A stretch of 64,000 nucleotides of DNA from Circinella umbellata (taxonomy: Eukaryota; Mucoromycota; Mucoromycetes; Mucorales; Lichtheimiaceae). Location of the stretch: the NCBI GenBank assembly GCA_025093555.1, contig JAIWNF010000046.1, positions 1 to 64,000 on the forward strand, given 5' to 3'. Positions 1-11,510 of this stretch are shown in pieces. The stretch's first letter is position 1. Each line of letters opens with the position of its first letter. Under the pieces are notes generated by a model. The model was given only the letters and a program-made list of their open reading frames with translations, did no database searches and had not been told where the DNA came from. The position numbers were made by a program, and so were the translations under genes.

Positions 1-344
1 TGTTATTCAAGAAACAACATACATCAATCCATATGATGAAGTGCATAAGTAACATCAAGAAGAATAAAGAAAAAGGTGGGCAATTTGTTATTATGACACA
101 GACCAGATGAGTGTCATAATAATATTACATGTGGTAGACAGCAACAAAATGTGGGATTTGGTTTCGTTCTCGTATTACACGAGGTAAACATCTATTTAAA
201 TTATCATGGTGAACTATCTATTACGTATGGCGCATCCATTACGATCCATTACGATCTAGTCAAGAAGGTGAACTATATTTATCAAGAAACACAACAAGAA
301 ACCTTTTAATTATCAAGATTTTTGTTTCTTTGTATTTTTTTCGG

Positions 345-620
345 TGTTGGCAAGACTGGAATATGATTTTCGACGCTGCTATGCATACGTATACTATTAT
401 TGCATATCAAGACGATCATTTCTCAAGTTATTTCAAGAACAATAATCTAAATTATCACTTCAAGAAGGTCATGATGTATTTATTCTATTCACTGTTATTT
501 TTGGATATGGAGGTTACACACACAAACACACACACATACACACGTGGACGAATATGCACACACGCAAATTCCTGCACCATATTCGAAAATAACAGTGGAT
601 GAATATTCTAGTCTTGCCTC
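345..620. repeat. Nested inverted repeats, MITE candidate
   Basis: An outer pair, GGCAAGACTGGAATAT at 349-364, returns as its reverse complement at 603-618 with one mismatch. An inner pair of about 21 bases starts at 490 (CACTGTTATTTTTGG) and returns inverted at 577-597. A CA-rich microsatellite (about 516-566) forms the loop. The symmetry suggests a foldback element of about 270-280 bases. No clear target duplication was found, so the outer limits are uncertain. Confidence 0.4.
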
Positions 621-765
621 AATCCAACATCAATATACGTACCCAAGACTATTCCCTCTTATTCCAAAAAGAAAAAAGAAAAGGTACGTTGTGAAATATT
701 AATACTGAAATTCCAGTATTCTTAAGAAATGTATGGTAACGTTATTATTTGTGTGTGTGATGATG

Positions 766-1000
766 ATTGCCAAAAAAAAAAGATACAAAAAAGAAGATAC
801 AAAAAAAAAGATACAAAAAAAAAGATACAAAAAAAAAGATACAAAAAAAAAGATACAAAAAAAAAGATACAAAAAAAAAGATACAAAAAAAAAGATACAA
901 AAAAAAAGATACAAAAAAAAAGATACAAAAAAAAGATACAAAAAAAAAGATACAAAAAAAAAGATACAAAAAAAAAGATATATAAAAAAAGATATAAAAA
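766..1000. repeat. 14-base minisatellite GATAC(A)9
   Basis: About 16 head-to-tail copies of GATAC followed by a run of about nine A. A few units are shortened or carry a G (GAAGATAC) at the start, and TATA replaces TACA at the end. Because 14 is not a multiple of three, all three frames on both strands stay open and mimic Lys/Tyr/Asp/Thr/Gln- or Phe/Leu/Cys-rich proteins. I do not regard these as genes. Confidence 0.9.
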
Positions 1001-2241
1001 ATACTATTAACCTTTATTATTACTACTCAATTATTCCCTCATACGCCTCATACACCCTTCTCTACACAAACACACAAACACACCACAAAGGAAATCTAAA
1101 ATCAACAGTCAACCAGAGAAGCAAAAGAGCTTCCGATATGTAGAAAAGACATTCTATATCAGTGGATTTTCTTCAAAAAAGATAAAATCAAAACAGTAAA
1201 CAAGTTCATCTATTTCTACACATAAAAAAATCTATCAAGTCAAGGATCAAACCAAAAAAAAAAAAAAAAGAAGAAAAAAACTCAAGATCCAGTACTACAG
1301 TCAAGACCAAAGATGTCAAATCAAATCAAAAAAAGGATTAATCCATTAGTTACAACAATATCAAAAACAAGAATCAATATAATACAAGATCTAACCGACT
1401 TGAAAACCAATCAACTGTATTATCACCGTCGATGAATACAAATATAATTTCACTTTAAGCAACAAAATTAATACATATGACTTAAATTCGATACGTACAT
1501 TATCAAGAGGAATAATTACAAAAGTACATTAAATACTCTCATTCAAAGTTGATCTCGACAGCTTCTGTCGACAAGAGCAACAATTACAAAAAAAAAGCAT
1601 ATTATCCATCAACAATTCTCTTTATCAAGTAAAAGTCGAACAACTATTCTATTAATCATCGACAACAAAAGATCATCCATTGAAATACGAATCATCAATA
1701 TCAACAGCAGCTCTTTTGTTCTCTCTCGTTCACACACATTATTCTATTATTATAATCAAAACAACAACAACAACAACAACAACCTTATGCATATACTAAT
1801 AATAATATTCTATATACAAAAAAAAACAAAAGGGCAAGATTCATCACACACATTAATAATGAAATTACTAATAACATTTATTAGATTACTTGGATAATAG
1901 GTAATTTTATTTTACAATCGTACATATTGATATAATCCCCTTTTTACGCTTTTTAATTACAATCCTTTATATATCTATTATATTGTAAATATATATGTAT
2001 CTTTCATCAGTTATTGATAATAATAAAACATTGGGTATATTGATTACTATTTTATACATATTTCTTAACTTGTATGTGTAATGGTCTAAGTAAAAGAGCA
2101 ATCACATAAAAAAAATAGCATGTCTTAGACAAATGTCTTGGGACAAATACGTTAACAGAAAAAAAGATGTTCATCCAGTATAAAGCAAAGAATGATTGAA
2201 ATATTAATTATGCTGTATTTTACGTATCATTATAGAAAATG

Positions 2242-2340
2242 AACGATCTTTCCCTGCTTAATCTGTCCTGACCCCCAAAAAACACTATCGTTATATCGAC
2301 ATATCATTATATCAAATATAGTTATAGCGAGCGGTGACGA
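2242..2340 (-). mobile_element. Transposon-end fragment (copy 1 of 2)
   Basis: Read on the minus strand, this begins GTCACCGCTCGCTATAAC, continues with AT-rich repeats of the type GATATAACGATA, and ends with GACAGATTAAGCAGGGAAA. A copy in the opposite orientation lies at 18903-19020 and matches over the whole stretch with scattered differences. The CGCTATAACGA-type start resembles ends of Tc1/mariner/pogo superfamily elements. That assignment is inference; the repeat relationship is seen directly. Confidence 0.55.
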
Positions 2341-5102
2341 TATAATTAATGTATAATAAGCAGAACACGATTTGAAAGAAAAAAAAAACAGAAGCTTAAT
2401 CTCATCTGTACGTAGGTAGTATTTCATATCTTACAACACACAATAATACTATGGTATATATACCCTTTTCTATCTCTCCATTTTCACAATGTTTCTTTCC
2501 CTTCTTTATTTTCAAAGTTTCTTCCCCTCCCCTTTTGTTTTTCCCAAATCTCCCCATGGGGGGGGGTTCTAATTTCTTTTATGACCCCCTCAATCAATTT
2601 GTCTTTCGTGACACTGGATTTTAGGAAACAAATAATAACATTTTCAAAGTATACATGTATATATTCATTACTCATATGAAAAGTAGCAACTATTACACGT
2701 ACGTAATAATATAGCAATTTCTAATTTAATAGTACAAAACATTTCCAGAGAATAACTTCATCTAGTTAGTCTCTTTTATATTATTTATCTATGCACATTT
2801 CATTCAACAAGTGCGCAATAATACTATTTTTTTATACTGTATTATTACGTATTACATATACATTAGATAAAAAAAAATAGTTACTTAAAATGTACGTATG
2901 TAGGATAATCACAATATAGTAAAGATTGATGTTCTCCTATCTATTAAGTATGATATAATAAGTACAGAGTTTTATTATATTATTCTATTTTTTAATCACA
3001 TGAAATAAGAATATTGAATATCACAATACATCTATTTAATCTTATGATTATATACTACTGTATATATAATCTTCAGGTATACAGTATTGTATCTTTTGAT
3101 GAGTAAGTACATAAAACTTTGATTTATTTTTATAGTACTTGTAAAAACTACGTGACACTATTATGATATGATAATTATCCCGTTGATGATGATCCCATAT
3201 AAAAACTTGCAAGATATATTAAGCCTCTTCTTAAAGCTTTTTTTGTTAAATATATTTATAGTAGTATATTTTAGATCGATTGAGATGAAAAATGAGAGAG
3301 GATGTATGATACACATACCTAATAAAAAAAATAATTAAAAAGAAATGAATTTTATAAATGTTAGGTTTGTAAAGATTCTTTAAAATAAGAATGAGCTTTG
3401 AAAGAGCAATATATGAGCTATATATGTTAATTAACAATAAAATTTTTAAATAGAATAAAACTAGGATAATCATACATGACAAGGTTAATTACGTAGACAA
3501 TGATAATACGAACATTTTCGATTTAAAATGTACATAAAGTTATGTAATATTGTATGGGTAAACAACCTTCTTTTTTTTTACAGAAAATAAATCCCTCCCT
3601 GGTTTTATTATCCTTGGATATTGTAATTTCTTTATTTTTAGTTACTGGAGAAATAATTAATATTATACAAGACAGTAGTAACCCCATCCTATATGCAAAT
3701 GACTCTTTTTTTCGCTGTTTGGATATATACTTATACACAACATCACATTATATTTTCTCTCCTTTTTAAAGAAAAAGAAGTGTGCTAATAATACGTTATA
3801 TAATCTTTTAATTGAATAATAATAACGACAGAAATAATATCAGATCACATATATAATAAATGATCATTTCAGTGGAAAGAATAAAAATAAAAGATCTTTA
3901 TATAGGTATATATACAAAGATCATTTAAATAAGGTTATTATTATTATAAATACATCTTACTATTCTTAATATGATTTTCTGTTAATGCCGATTGCTTACG
4001 CAAAAAAAAACCATAATTTGGGAACTTATATATGTATATATATATTGATAATAGGATGCAATAACAATTTATAAAACAAATTCTTATTTTCATTCACCCA
4101 CACTGACACACATATATTTATTTGTTTAATAACAAAATTTTAAAAAGAAATAATTACTACGTACTATGATTTTCTTTTTTCCTTCTTTAAATAAGAAGTA
4201 TGAATCTCAGATACACAGAAAGTGGTGACAGGAAGAACGGTGGTAAGTTGGAATGATACGTACGTACGTAAGAAATTTTTTAGTTATTTAAAATTACAAA
4301 ATGTATCATTATTTTCTGTTATCTTTATTATCATTATTAATGTATCCACTATTAGGAAAAAAAACATATAGATAATAGAAAGAATATAAGATATATATTT
4401 TAATAGTTTGATCCTCAAAAATAAAAAGAAAGGGGGTGGGGGTCTAGTTAATAATAACCATCTTGATATCTAAAATCTTTATGCCTTTTTTTTTAGTCTA
4501 TTATAACAAATAGGAATATTATAATATGTAAAATGTATATATATGGGGTTTGGGAGACTAAAAAAAAATTTATAGTAAAATTTGAGATCAAACTGTTCTT
4601 AACCTTTTACGGATCGAATTTGTTCTTCTTTTTTTTACGTACCTCCTTGATTCCACCTTTCTCCTTTTTTTTTGGTAGATTGAATAAGACTTTTTTTTTT
4701 TGAAGTATATGACCCTTTGTACTTAACTTTTTTTTTGCTCTATATAGAGCTACGTATTGTTATTATTACAAAATTTATCATTATCATTATCGTCATTGTC
4801 ATAATCATTTGTTAAAAAAAACTTTTTCTTTTGTATTATTTCTTTTTCTTTTTTTTTTTATTCTTTTTCTTTATATTATTATTATTGGTTATTGTACTTT
4901 TTGTTGTTTTAAATAATAATACGTATATTTATTTCTATTCATTATTATTATTATTAACTATATTAATTAGTTAGATTATTTTATTTTATATATGTTTTGT
5001 ATCTATTACAACAACAACAGCAACACATATATACATCCAGGTTATCATTACCCCGTTTGGAAATTTACTATATCTAAATATATATAAATTACAACATCTT
5101 TT

Positions 5103-7334
5103 ATGCGACGTCGTCTTTCACCATCACACATGCCCAATATTACAGTAATGCGACCTTCATTTGAAGAACAAGATCAAAGGCCAAATATAAATAATAATTT
5201 GGGTAACAATGAAAGATCCTTGAGTAGTGATACAATGGTTGATATTACTTCTACTATTGATAATAACAATAAAGAAGACAATCATTCATGTATTAATAAT
5301 CACAGCAACAACACCAATAACAGTAATAATAGTCTAATAAAACCACAACCATTCACAGACTCAGATAAATCAACTGTAGTTGGAACACCTACAAGTATGA
5401 CACATACATCACCCTTTGAAGATAATAATGATATTGAATTGAATCATTCTTTAACTACAACATCACCTACTTCAACAATAAGAAAAAGAATAAATGATCA
5501 TGATCATGATAGTAATATGAATGATCCAATAACTAATAATCCAGTAGCTGTTGTGGATGTTGTAGAAACTACAAATAATTCTATTTCAATCATGGGAAGT
5601 ATACAAAGACCACCCTCATTATTGATAACAAAAAAAGATCAACAAGAGCAAAAAATTATAAAAGGACGACATAATAATAAAAATGATGTATTTGTTAATG
5701 TACATAATGATCATTTTATTACATCCAATGATGATACACCTGCACAAATATTTCAAACAAAAAAATCAATCTTGTTAACACTTGGTCAATGCCTTTTAAG
5801 ATATGGTAGTCCATGTCATCGTGTGGTAAACAGAATTCTCTTTATATAGACGGATAAACAGGGGCTGGGAGATGTCTAAAAAAGTATGTAATTATTTGAT
5901 CTAACCACACATATGTTAGGAAGATACACTTCGTCATACTGCTAAAATGTTAGCTATTGATGCTACATTTTCCATTGTACCCGATCTAGTATTAGTTTCT
6001 ATAACAAAACCATCCGATTCATCTTTTGATAGTGGTGGAAATAGTTTGGAACAACAACAACAACAAAAATCAAAACACCAACCAGAAACATTAACTATAA
6101 AATCCAGCCAAAATTTTGATACGGGAAAATTAGTACGTGTGACGAAAACCATGAATTCTTTACATAAAGGAGATTTAGATTTAGATGAGTGTCTTGCTTC
6201 ATTGTATGAAATTATAGAAGCACCTGCAACATGTGGACCATTTGAAATTTGTTTTTCATTCGCTGCTATTGGATTTTCTGCTACCTTATGTATGTTTGAA
6301 GGTTCTTGGTTCGATGGTCTATTAGCTGCCGCATTAGGATTGATGGTAGCCCTTTTATTTCTGATTTCAATGTCTTTTCCTGTTTATGGACCTGTATTTG
6401 AAATTTCTGCATGTATTATGGTAGGCATAGTGGATCGTCTTTCCCATGATTATGTTTGTTTTTCCAAAGTAGCTGTATCTTCTATATTGATTTTACTTCC
6501 TGGATATGGAATGACAATGGCTGTGGTAAATATATATAAATACATTATTATTATTTTTTGAATAGCAGAAAATTACTCTTCATATCTCTCGCCTCCCTCA
6601 CATTCTATAATATTATTTTGTTTTTTTTAGATGGAAATATCTGCACATCAAGTCACAACAGGTGCTATTCGACTTATTTATGCAGTTATTTATGCATTTA
6701 TGTTAGCTTATGGATTACAAATTGGTAGTAGTGTTTATATGGCTATTGATCCTGATGTTCAAGATGAAGGGACATGTAGTGGCCCTATATCCCCTTGGTT
6801 TTATCTTTTATTATTTCCTGTCATGGCTATTTCTATTGGTCTTGCTTATGGATCTTCAAGACATCAATGGCCATCACAAATAGCATGTGCTGGTATTGGA
6901 TTTTGTGTACTTTATTTTCTTGGCAAAGTGATTTCAGATGCACAAATATTAAGCACAATCGCTTCTTTTGCTATGGGACTTTATGCTAATTTTGCACTTA
7001 AATTAACTGGAGATCCACCTTTAGCGCCTCTTTGTGTTGGAATTACATTATTAGTTCCTGGTAGTATTGGTAAATATTACTATTATTACTATTATTATTA
7101 TTATTATTATTATTTAATTATGGAATTATTTTTTTTCTTTTGTTCTCATTCTGTTGTTTATTATACATAGGTGTACGAGATGCATTTTCTTTATTACATC
7201 AAAATGATTTAACTCAGGGACTTTATCCAATTCATATGCTTCGGATCTCACTCGGCATATCTGTTGGATTATATGGTTCGGCAATGATTGTTTATCCTAC
7301 AGGAAAATTACGTTCATTATATATTTCTTTATAA
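5103..7334 (+). CDS. PRM10: PRM10/ThrE-type threonine/serine exporter-like membrane protein
   Basis: Four exons, 5103-5825, 5920-6525, 6631-7069 and 7171-7334, join in frame to 643 residues. The first about 225 residues are Asn/Ser/Thr-rich and probably a cytosolic tail. Family similarity starts at LGQCLLRYGSPCHRV (227-241) and runs across the first intron into EDTLRHTAKMLAIDATFS, the conserved start of the ThrE domain (formerly DUF1212). A glycine-rich hydrophobic half with several membrane segments follows, and a second membrane domain (exons 3-4) holds the LVPGSIGVRDAF motif. Yeast Prm10 and bacterial ThrE share this two-part layout; bacterial ThrE exports threonine and serine, while the fungal substrate is not established. 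Intron 3 is a (TTA)n microsatellite. The next gene converges, leaving 202 bases for both 3' ends. Confidence 0.85.
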
Positions 7335-7536
7335 TAAGAAGAATAATTTTTTTTTCTTTATATTTTTTTTGCATTTCCCATATACTCACACACACATACA
7401 TTTTCATTCTCGGCTTATCCTCATGAACCCCCACACATACAATCACACATACATATATATATAATATAATATATAACACTATAAATAAAATATTTATTTT
7501 TTATATGTACAAAAATAAAAGATCTAAAATAATAAT

Positions 7537-9012
7537 TTAGTTTTCTGGAAATAGTACAGCTCTATAACGAATAGAATTCGATTCACTATCTTTAACAGCT
7601 TTAGAAAGACCTTCCGTTGTCTAAAAATATAGAAGTATACATACGTATTTTCAAATTAAATTTATATATCTATACCCACACTATTTGATAAAACCTTTTC
7701 TTTCCCTTCCCTTTCTCCAATATTATTATAAATATTTTTTTTACCAATGGATACTTGACAATAGCAGGTTTAATACCATGTCTTGCAGCAAATTCAAGCA
7801 TAAGATCAACAGTATATCTACCACTCAACATGGAAGCTTTAAAAGTTTTCTGTGATTGTAGAAATCCAATAATATTCTTGATTTCAACAGGACCTTGAGG
7901 CAATCCGATTAAATAAAATGCTCCATTACTAAAAATAATAATAAGAATTAGATTATCAACTTCCTTTAAGATATATACATAGAAAGAGAAAGATGACCAC
8001 ACTTTACCGATCTAATAAATCAAAATAAGTTTCCCATTCAAGATCAACACTGACAGTATCTAAAATTAAATCAAATTTAGGTGCTTTTGAAATATATTCA
8101 GGTGTAAAATCTTTAGAAGCCATGAATGTATGAGCACCAAATTTAAGACATTCTTCTTTTTTAGACTATTTAAAATAAAAATAAAAAGTTTTATATCAAC
8201 CATGTCATGAATAATAAAAGTTTTTTGTTTTTTGTTTTGTTTACCTCAGTATGAGAAATAGCAGTAACATGATAACCCATGGCTCTAGCAAATTGTAAGG
8301 CAAGATGACCTAATCCACCAATACCTACAACAGCAATATGAGCTGTAGGAGGTAATTTAGCTTGATAAAGAGCAGTAAATACTGTTAATCCTGCACACAT
8401 TAAAGGAGCCGCTTCTTCAGGTTTTAATTCCTTTGGAATGTTATAAATAAACCTATATATATAATAAAATATAATCATGATATTTAATTTCTTTTTACAT
8501 GAGTACGTATAACGTATATAAATATACTATTTATAGGCTATATTTACTTGTCTTTACAAACAACACCATGTGCAAAAGCATTATTATTTCCTTCTGGAAA
8601 CATAACACGTTTATGACACATAATATCATTTCCAGAATTACATTCACGACAATTTAAACAACAATCTCTTAAATATGAATATCTATTAAAATTAAATAGA
8701 ATATAAGTTAATTCAGAAAAAAAGAAGTTATATACACTAATAATGAATAAAATGAAATGCTTTTTACCCAACAATATCTCCTTTCTTATGACCTGTCACC
8801 TTAGAACCAATATCAACAATTTCTCCAACAGGTTCATGACCAAGAATTACATCAGGTTGAGTTGCATAAAGTATATCTGTGTGGCATAAACCAGCAGCTA
8901 ACATCTTTATATAAACTTCATCTTCTTTAAGGGGTGGAGTATCATAGGTAGTTTCTTTAAATTCACCCACTTTATCCGTTGTAGCAAATGCTTTAATTTT
9001 ATATCCTGACAT
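7537..9012 (-). CDS. Zinc-dependent alcohol dehydrogenase (MDR family)
   Basis: Six exons, 8768-9012, 8548-8682, 8245-8452, 8008-8165, 7745-7928 and 7537-7620, join in frame to 337 residues. It should reduce aldehydes or oxidise alcohols with NAD(P)H and zinc in the cytosol. The catalytic zinc ligands are visible as Cys43 (GLCHTD), His59-Glu60 (GHE) and Cys146 (PLMCAG). The structural zinc cysteines are Cys90, Cys93, Cys96 and Cys104. The nucleotide-binding loop is GIGGLG at 170-175. The layout resembles the cinnamyl-alcohol/ADH6-ADH7 class. The segment between Cys43 and His59 is shorter than usual for the class. No targeting signal is seen. It converges on the PRM10-like gene. Confidence 0.9.
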
Positions 9013-9419
9013 TTTTCCAAAGATATATAAAAAAAGATAGAGAAAGAGAAGAAGAAAACCTTCTCTTTTATGTATATATTATAAAATAACAAGGGATTTC
9101 TTTTTTTTTAAAAAAAAAAAAATTTAAGCCATGGGTTTTGAGGATAACATCAAAATTATGTGGGGAGAACAAAAAAAAGGTGCAAAGCTGATTAGAAGGT
9201 ACATGTGTTTTTATCAAAATAGCATATATGATGATTAGTACTATCAGATAATAAAGCGGGGGTTGAAACATCAAAAACTTAGGATGGAATGCTATTAGCC
9301 AGTTGCTATTAGCATAAAATAACTTTTCTTTTTACACCAACATCATTAGCTGAGAATCTTGAAAGACTTTTTCTCTTTCTCTTCTACCTTTCATTTGTAC
9401 TCCATATTTTTTAAAAAAC

Positions 9420-10108
9420 ATGTCTTACTACAGTGACCGTGATTGCAGTCGTCGCCCTTCTCGCAGACTTAATGTCGGTAAGTTTGACTTTAAAAGATTT
9501 AAAAATTTATTATTTAGATATACAGTGTTTTGCGTTTAAAAATATAAAAATTGGGAGGGTCAAATATAATTTTTAGTTTTGCCAATATAAATTTCTTTTC
9601 AACAATGAAATTTCTTAATAATCAGTACAATTTTTTGATGGTCAGTATGATTATTAAGCACTGAAAAATTGACATTGAACAACCAAAATTTATACCAGCC
9701 ATCAAAAAATTTCATCGATAGGTTTTTTTTTATATTAGCGAAACTAAAAATTATATTGGGCCCTTCCAATTTTTATATTTTTAAACGCAAAACACTGTAA
9801 TAGATTGAAAGGAAAAAAAAGAAAAACATCCGGTCCGTTATGTATATAATTATTTATATATTGCTACTTAATGATGATAGGAAACTTGAATCGCTCTGTA
9901 CGTGGACGTGATTTCGATCGTCTCTTTGGCAAGTTTGGAAGAATTAATGATCTTGCATTGATGGTAAACATTATTTAAAAATGATTTTATCATAAAGATG
10001 TATGTATATACATATACACACTTGCTTTTTACAGACGATTATAAAATAAACTCTCATCTTTGTTAGTTATATTTTTAGTAGTCAAATTTCGCCTTTATTG
10101 AATACGAT
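9420..10108 (+). pseudogene. 5' part of an SR-type RRM splicing-factor gene, truncated
   Basis: Three exons chain in frame: 9420-9477, 9881-9963 and 10082-10108. They encode an Arg/Ser-rich start (MSYYSDRDCSRRPSRR), then RNP2-like LNVGNLN, the helix VRGRDFDRLFGKFGRINDL and the RNP1-like strand SNFAFIEYD. This is the first two thirds of an RNA recognition motif as in SR splicing factors. A normal donor follows at 10109, but no exon continuing the domain is found. Copy A of the repeated family begins about 190 bases on. The first intron (9478-9880) is enlarged by a TA-flanked MITE. I infer loss of the 3' half by rearrangement; an intact copy elsewhere, or a distant exon, cannot be excluded. Confidence 0.7.
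9523..9797. mobile_element. 275-base Tc1/mariner-type MITE in the RRM gene intron
   Basis: TA dinucleotides (9521-9522 and 9798-9799) flank a perfect-ended palindromic element. Both ends read CAGTGTTTTGCGTTTAAAAA inward and stay paired for about 55 bases with few mismatches. There is no coding capacity. The CAGTG start and TA duplication are hallmarks of the Tc1/mariner superfamily. The element lies wholly inside intron 1 of the RRM gene in an otherwise normal splice context. Confidence 0.85.
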
Positions 10109-10299
10109 GTAAGTTTTTTTTTTATCTAAAATCATTTATTCATTTAAAAATAACAGGGATAATAATAATATAATAGCTTGATATTAACATATTATTGGTG
10201 ATATGATATATTTTAGTTTGGGTGTGGCCCGGTGATGAACTACTTTTTTTTAGCGCTTCCGATTTTTTTTTATATCTGTGTTCGGTGCTTTTTATTTGC

Positions 10300-11510
10300 C
10301 TGCAAACAAGGAGCTATGACACTACACAATTATGGATATCAATGCCGTTTTGCTATTGTTATAACTTGGTAAAGATAAAGAAGTATTTGAATCGTGCAAA
10401 TTTAGACCGAGTTTGGCAGACTTCTTGTAAAACAAACCATGATTTTGTAGTTGAATCGTCTCCAATAGAGGCACCATCACCTCAATTCTGGAAAGAACAT
10501 TTTGAAACAGTTGCTGCACAATTGAATATTACAAAGGTTATAAAAAAGAAACAAGTATAACAAAAACTTGAGTTATAAATATTGAATATTTTATTAGTTA
10601 AACAAACGTACCAAGGAGCCTAATTGGAGATCCATCGCGTTGAATATATTAGAAAAAAAGATACAAGGCAAATATTCATGTTTCACTTTGCACCCGCGTG
10701 TGTGTATGTGTGTATTACTTGTACATGAATAGCACTTCTAACTCTACTATAGGTCCTTCACAAGCTACTCTCAGCAATAAAAAAGGGACGAAACGTCAAT
10801 CCTCCAAAACTGATTCCTCATCCCTTTATGAACCCGAAAAAGATAAAGTGATCAATTATTTGAAATCATTGAAAGACACGGAAAAGCGGTATTTTACACG
10901 AGACGATGATAAGAAGGCGTATTTGGAAGATGTAATCTTACAACACGTTGAAAAATGTTCATACGAGCAGTATGTATGGATTGGGGTTCGTGGGCAAACT
11001 AAACCGCGTTTGTACTAATTTATTACTCATTATATAGCTGTTCCTTATCACTTATATTTGATGCCGAAGACAAAAAGTGGCTCGATTACTTGTCAGAATC
11101 CGAAATTGATAAACTAAGCTCTGAAGGCGACCTATTATTACCCAACTTACCAGAATCAATACAAAACATTCTTCAAAAATGTCGTGAAATTGTGACTTTT
11201 ATTAACAAGGAAGCAGCTGACAAACCACAAGACGAACAACGAAAAGCAATTGTCGACGCTTTAGATAAATATGTCAAATCTATCGACTCCTTTGATCCTT
11301 ATGATGAATATGATGAGTCTTGGTTGGTCTGCACGTTGCGCGAATTCATATCTTTATATCGATGGAACATCCCAGCCCGTATGAATAGTAACGACTCGTC
11401 TGAAATGGATTTTGTTGTTAGAATTTGGAGTCGGCTAGACACATGCTTTGATAACCTTCACATTGATACCCGGCGGTATGTATGATTAAAAATGGCGTGC
11501 TCTTATAAAT
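10300..11510 (+). pseudogene. Repeated family copy A, 3'-truncated
   Basis: Homologous to exons 2-5 of the intact copy B (23728-25815, minus). Exon-2 equivalent (about 10378-10555) has lost its acceptor AG and one T, shifting the frame, and has no start-exon ATG. The exon-3 equivalent ends at a GC instead of GT donor. The later part, 11090-11485, is identical to copy B over 131 residues and virtually identical in DNA. Similarity stops near 11510, where short-chain dehydrogenase sequence begins directly. The PD...E..K-like C-terminal half is therefore absent. The mix of a decayed front and a pristine middle suggests a recent duplication or gene conversion from copy B. Confidence 0.8.

Larger units (their letters stand above)
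1..5102. other. Gene-free AT-rich flank
   Basis: I see no credible gene in these 5.1 kb. Open frames are short, lack family features, or are produced by the minisatellite at 766-1000. The stretch holds nested inverted repeats (345-620), the minisatellite, a transposon-end fragment (2242-2340), and many poly-A/T runs. The last 300 bases, rich in T runs and ATT repeats, lead into the transporter gene and probably contain its promoter. Confidence 0.6.

Noticed and set aside
699..1143. Lys/Tyr/Asp/Thr-rich and Phe/Leu/Cys-rich frames on both strands
   Set aside because: They are translations of the 14-base minisatellite and are open in every frame by construction.
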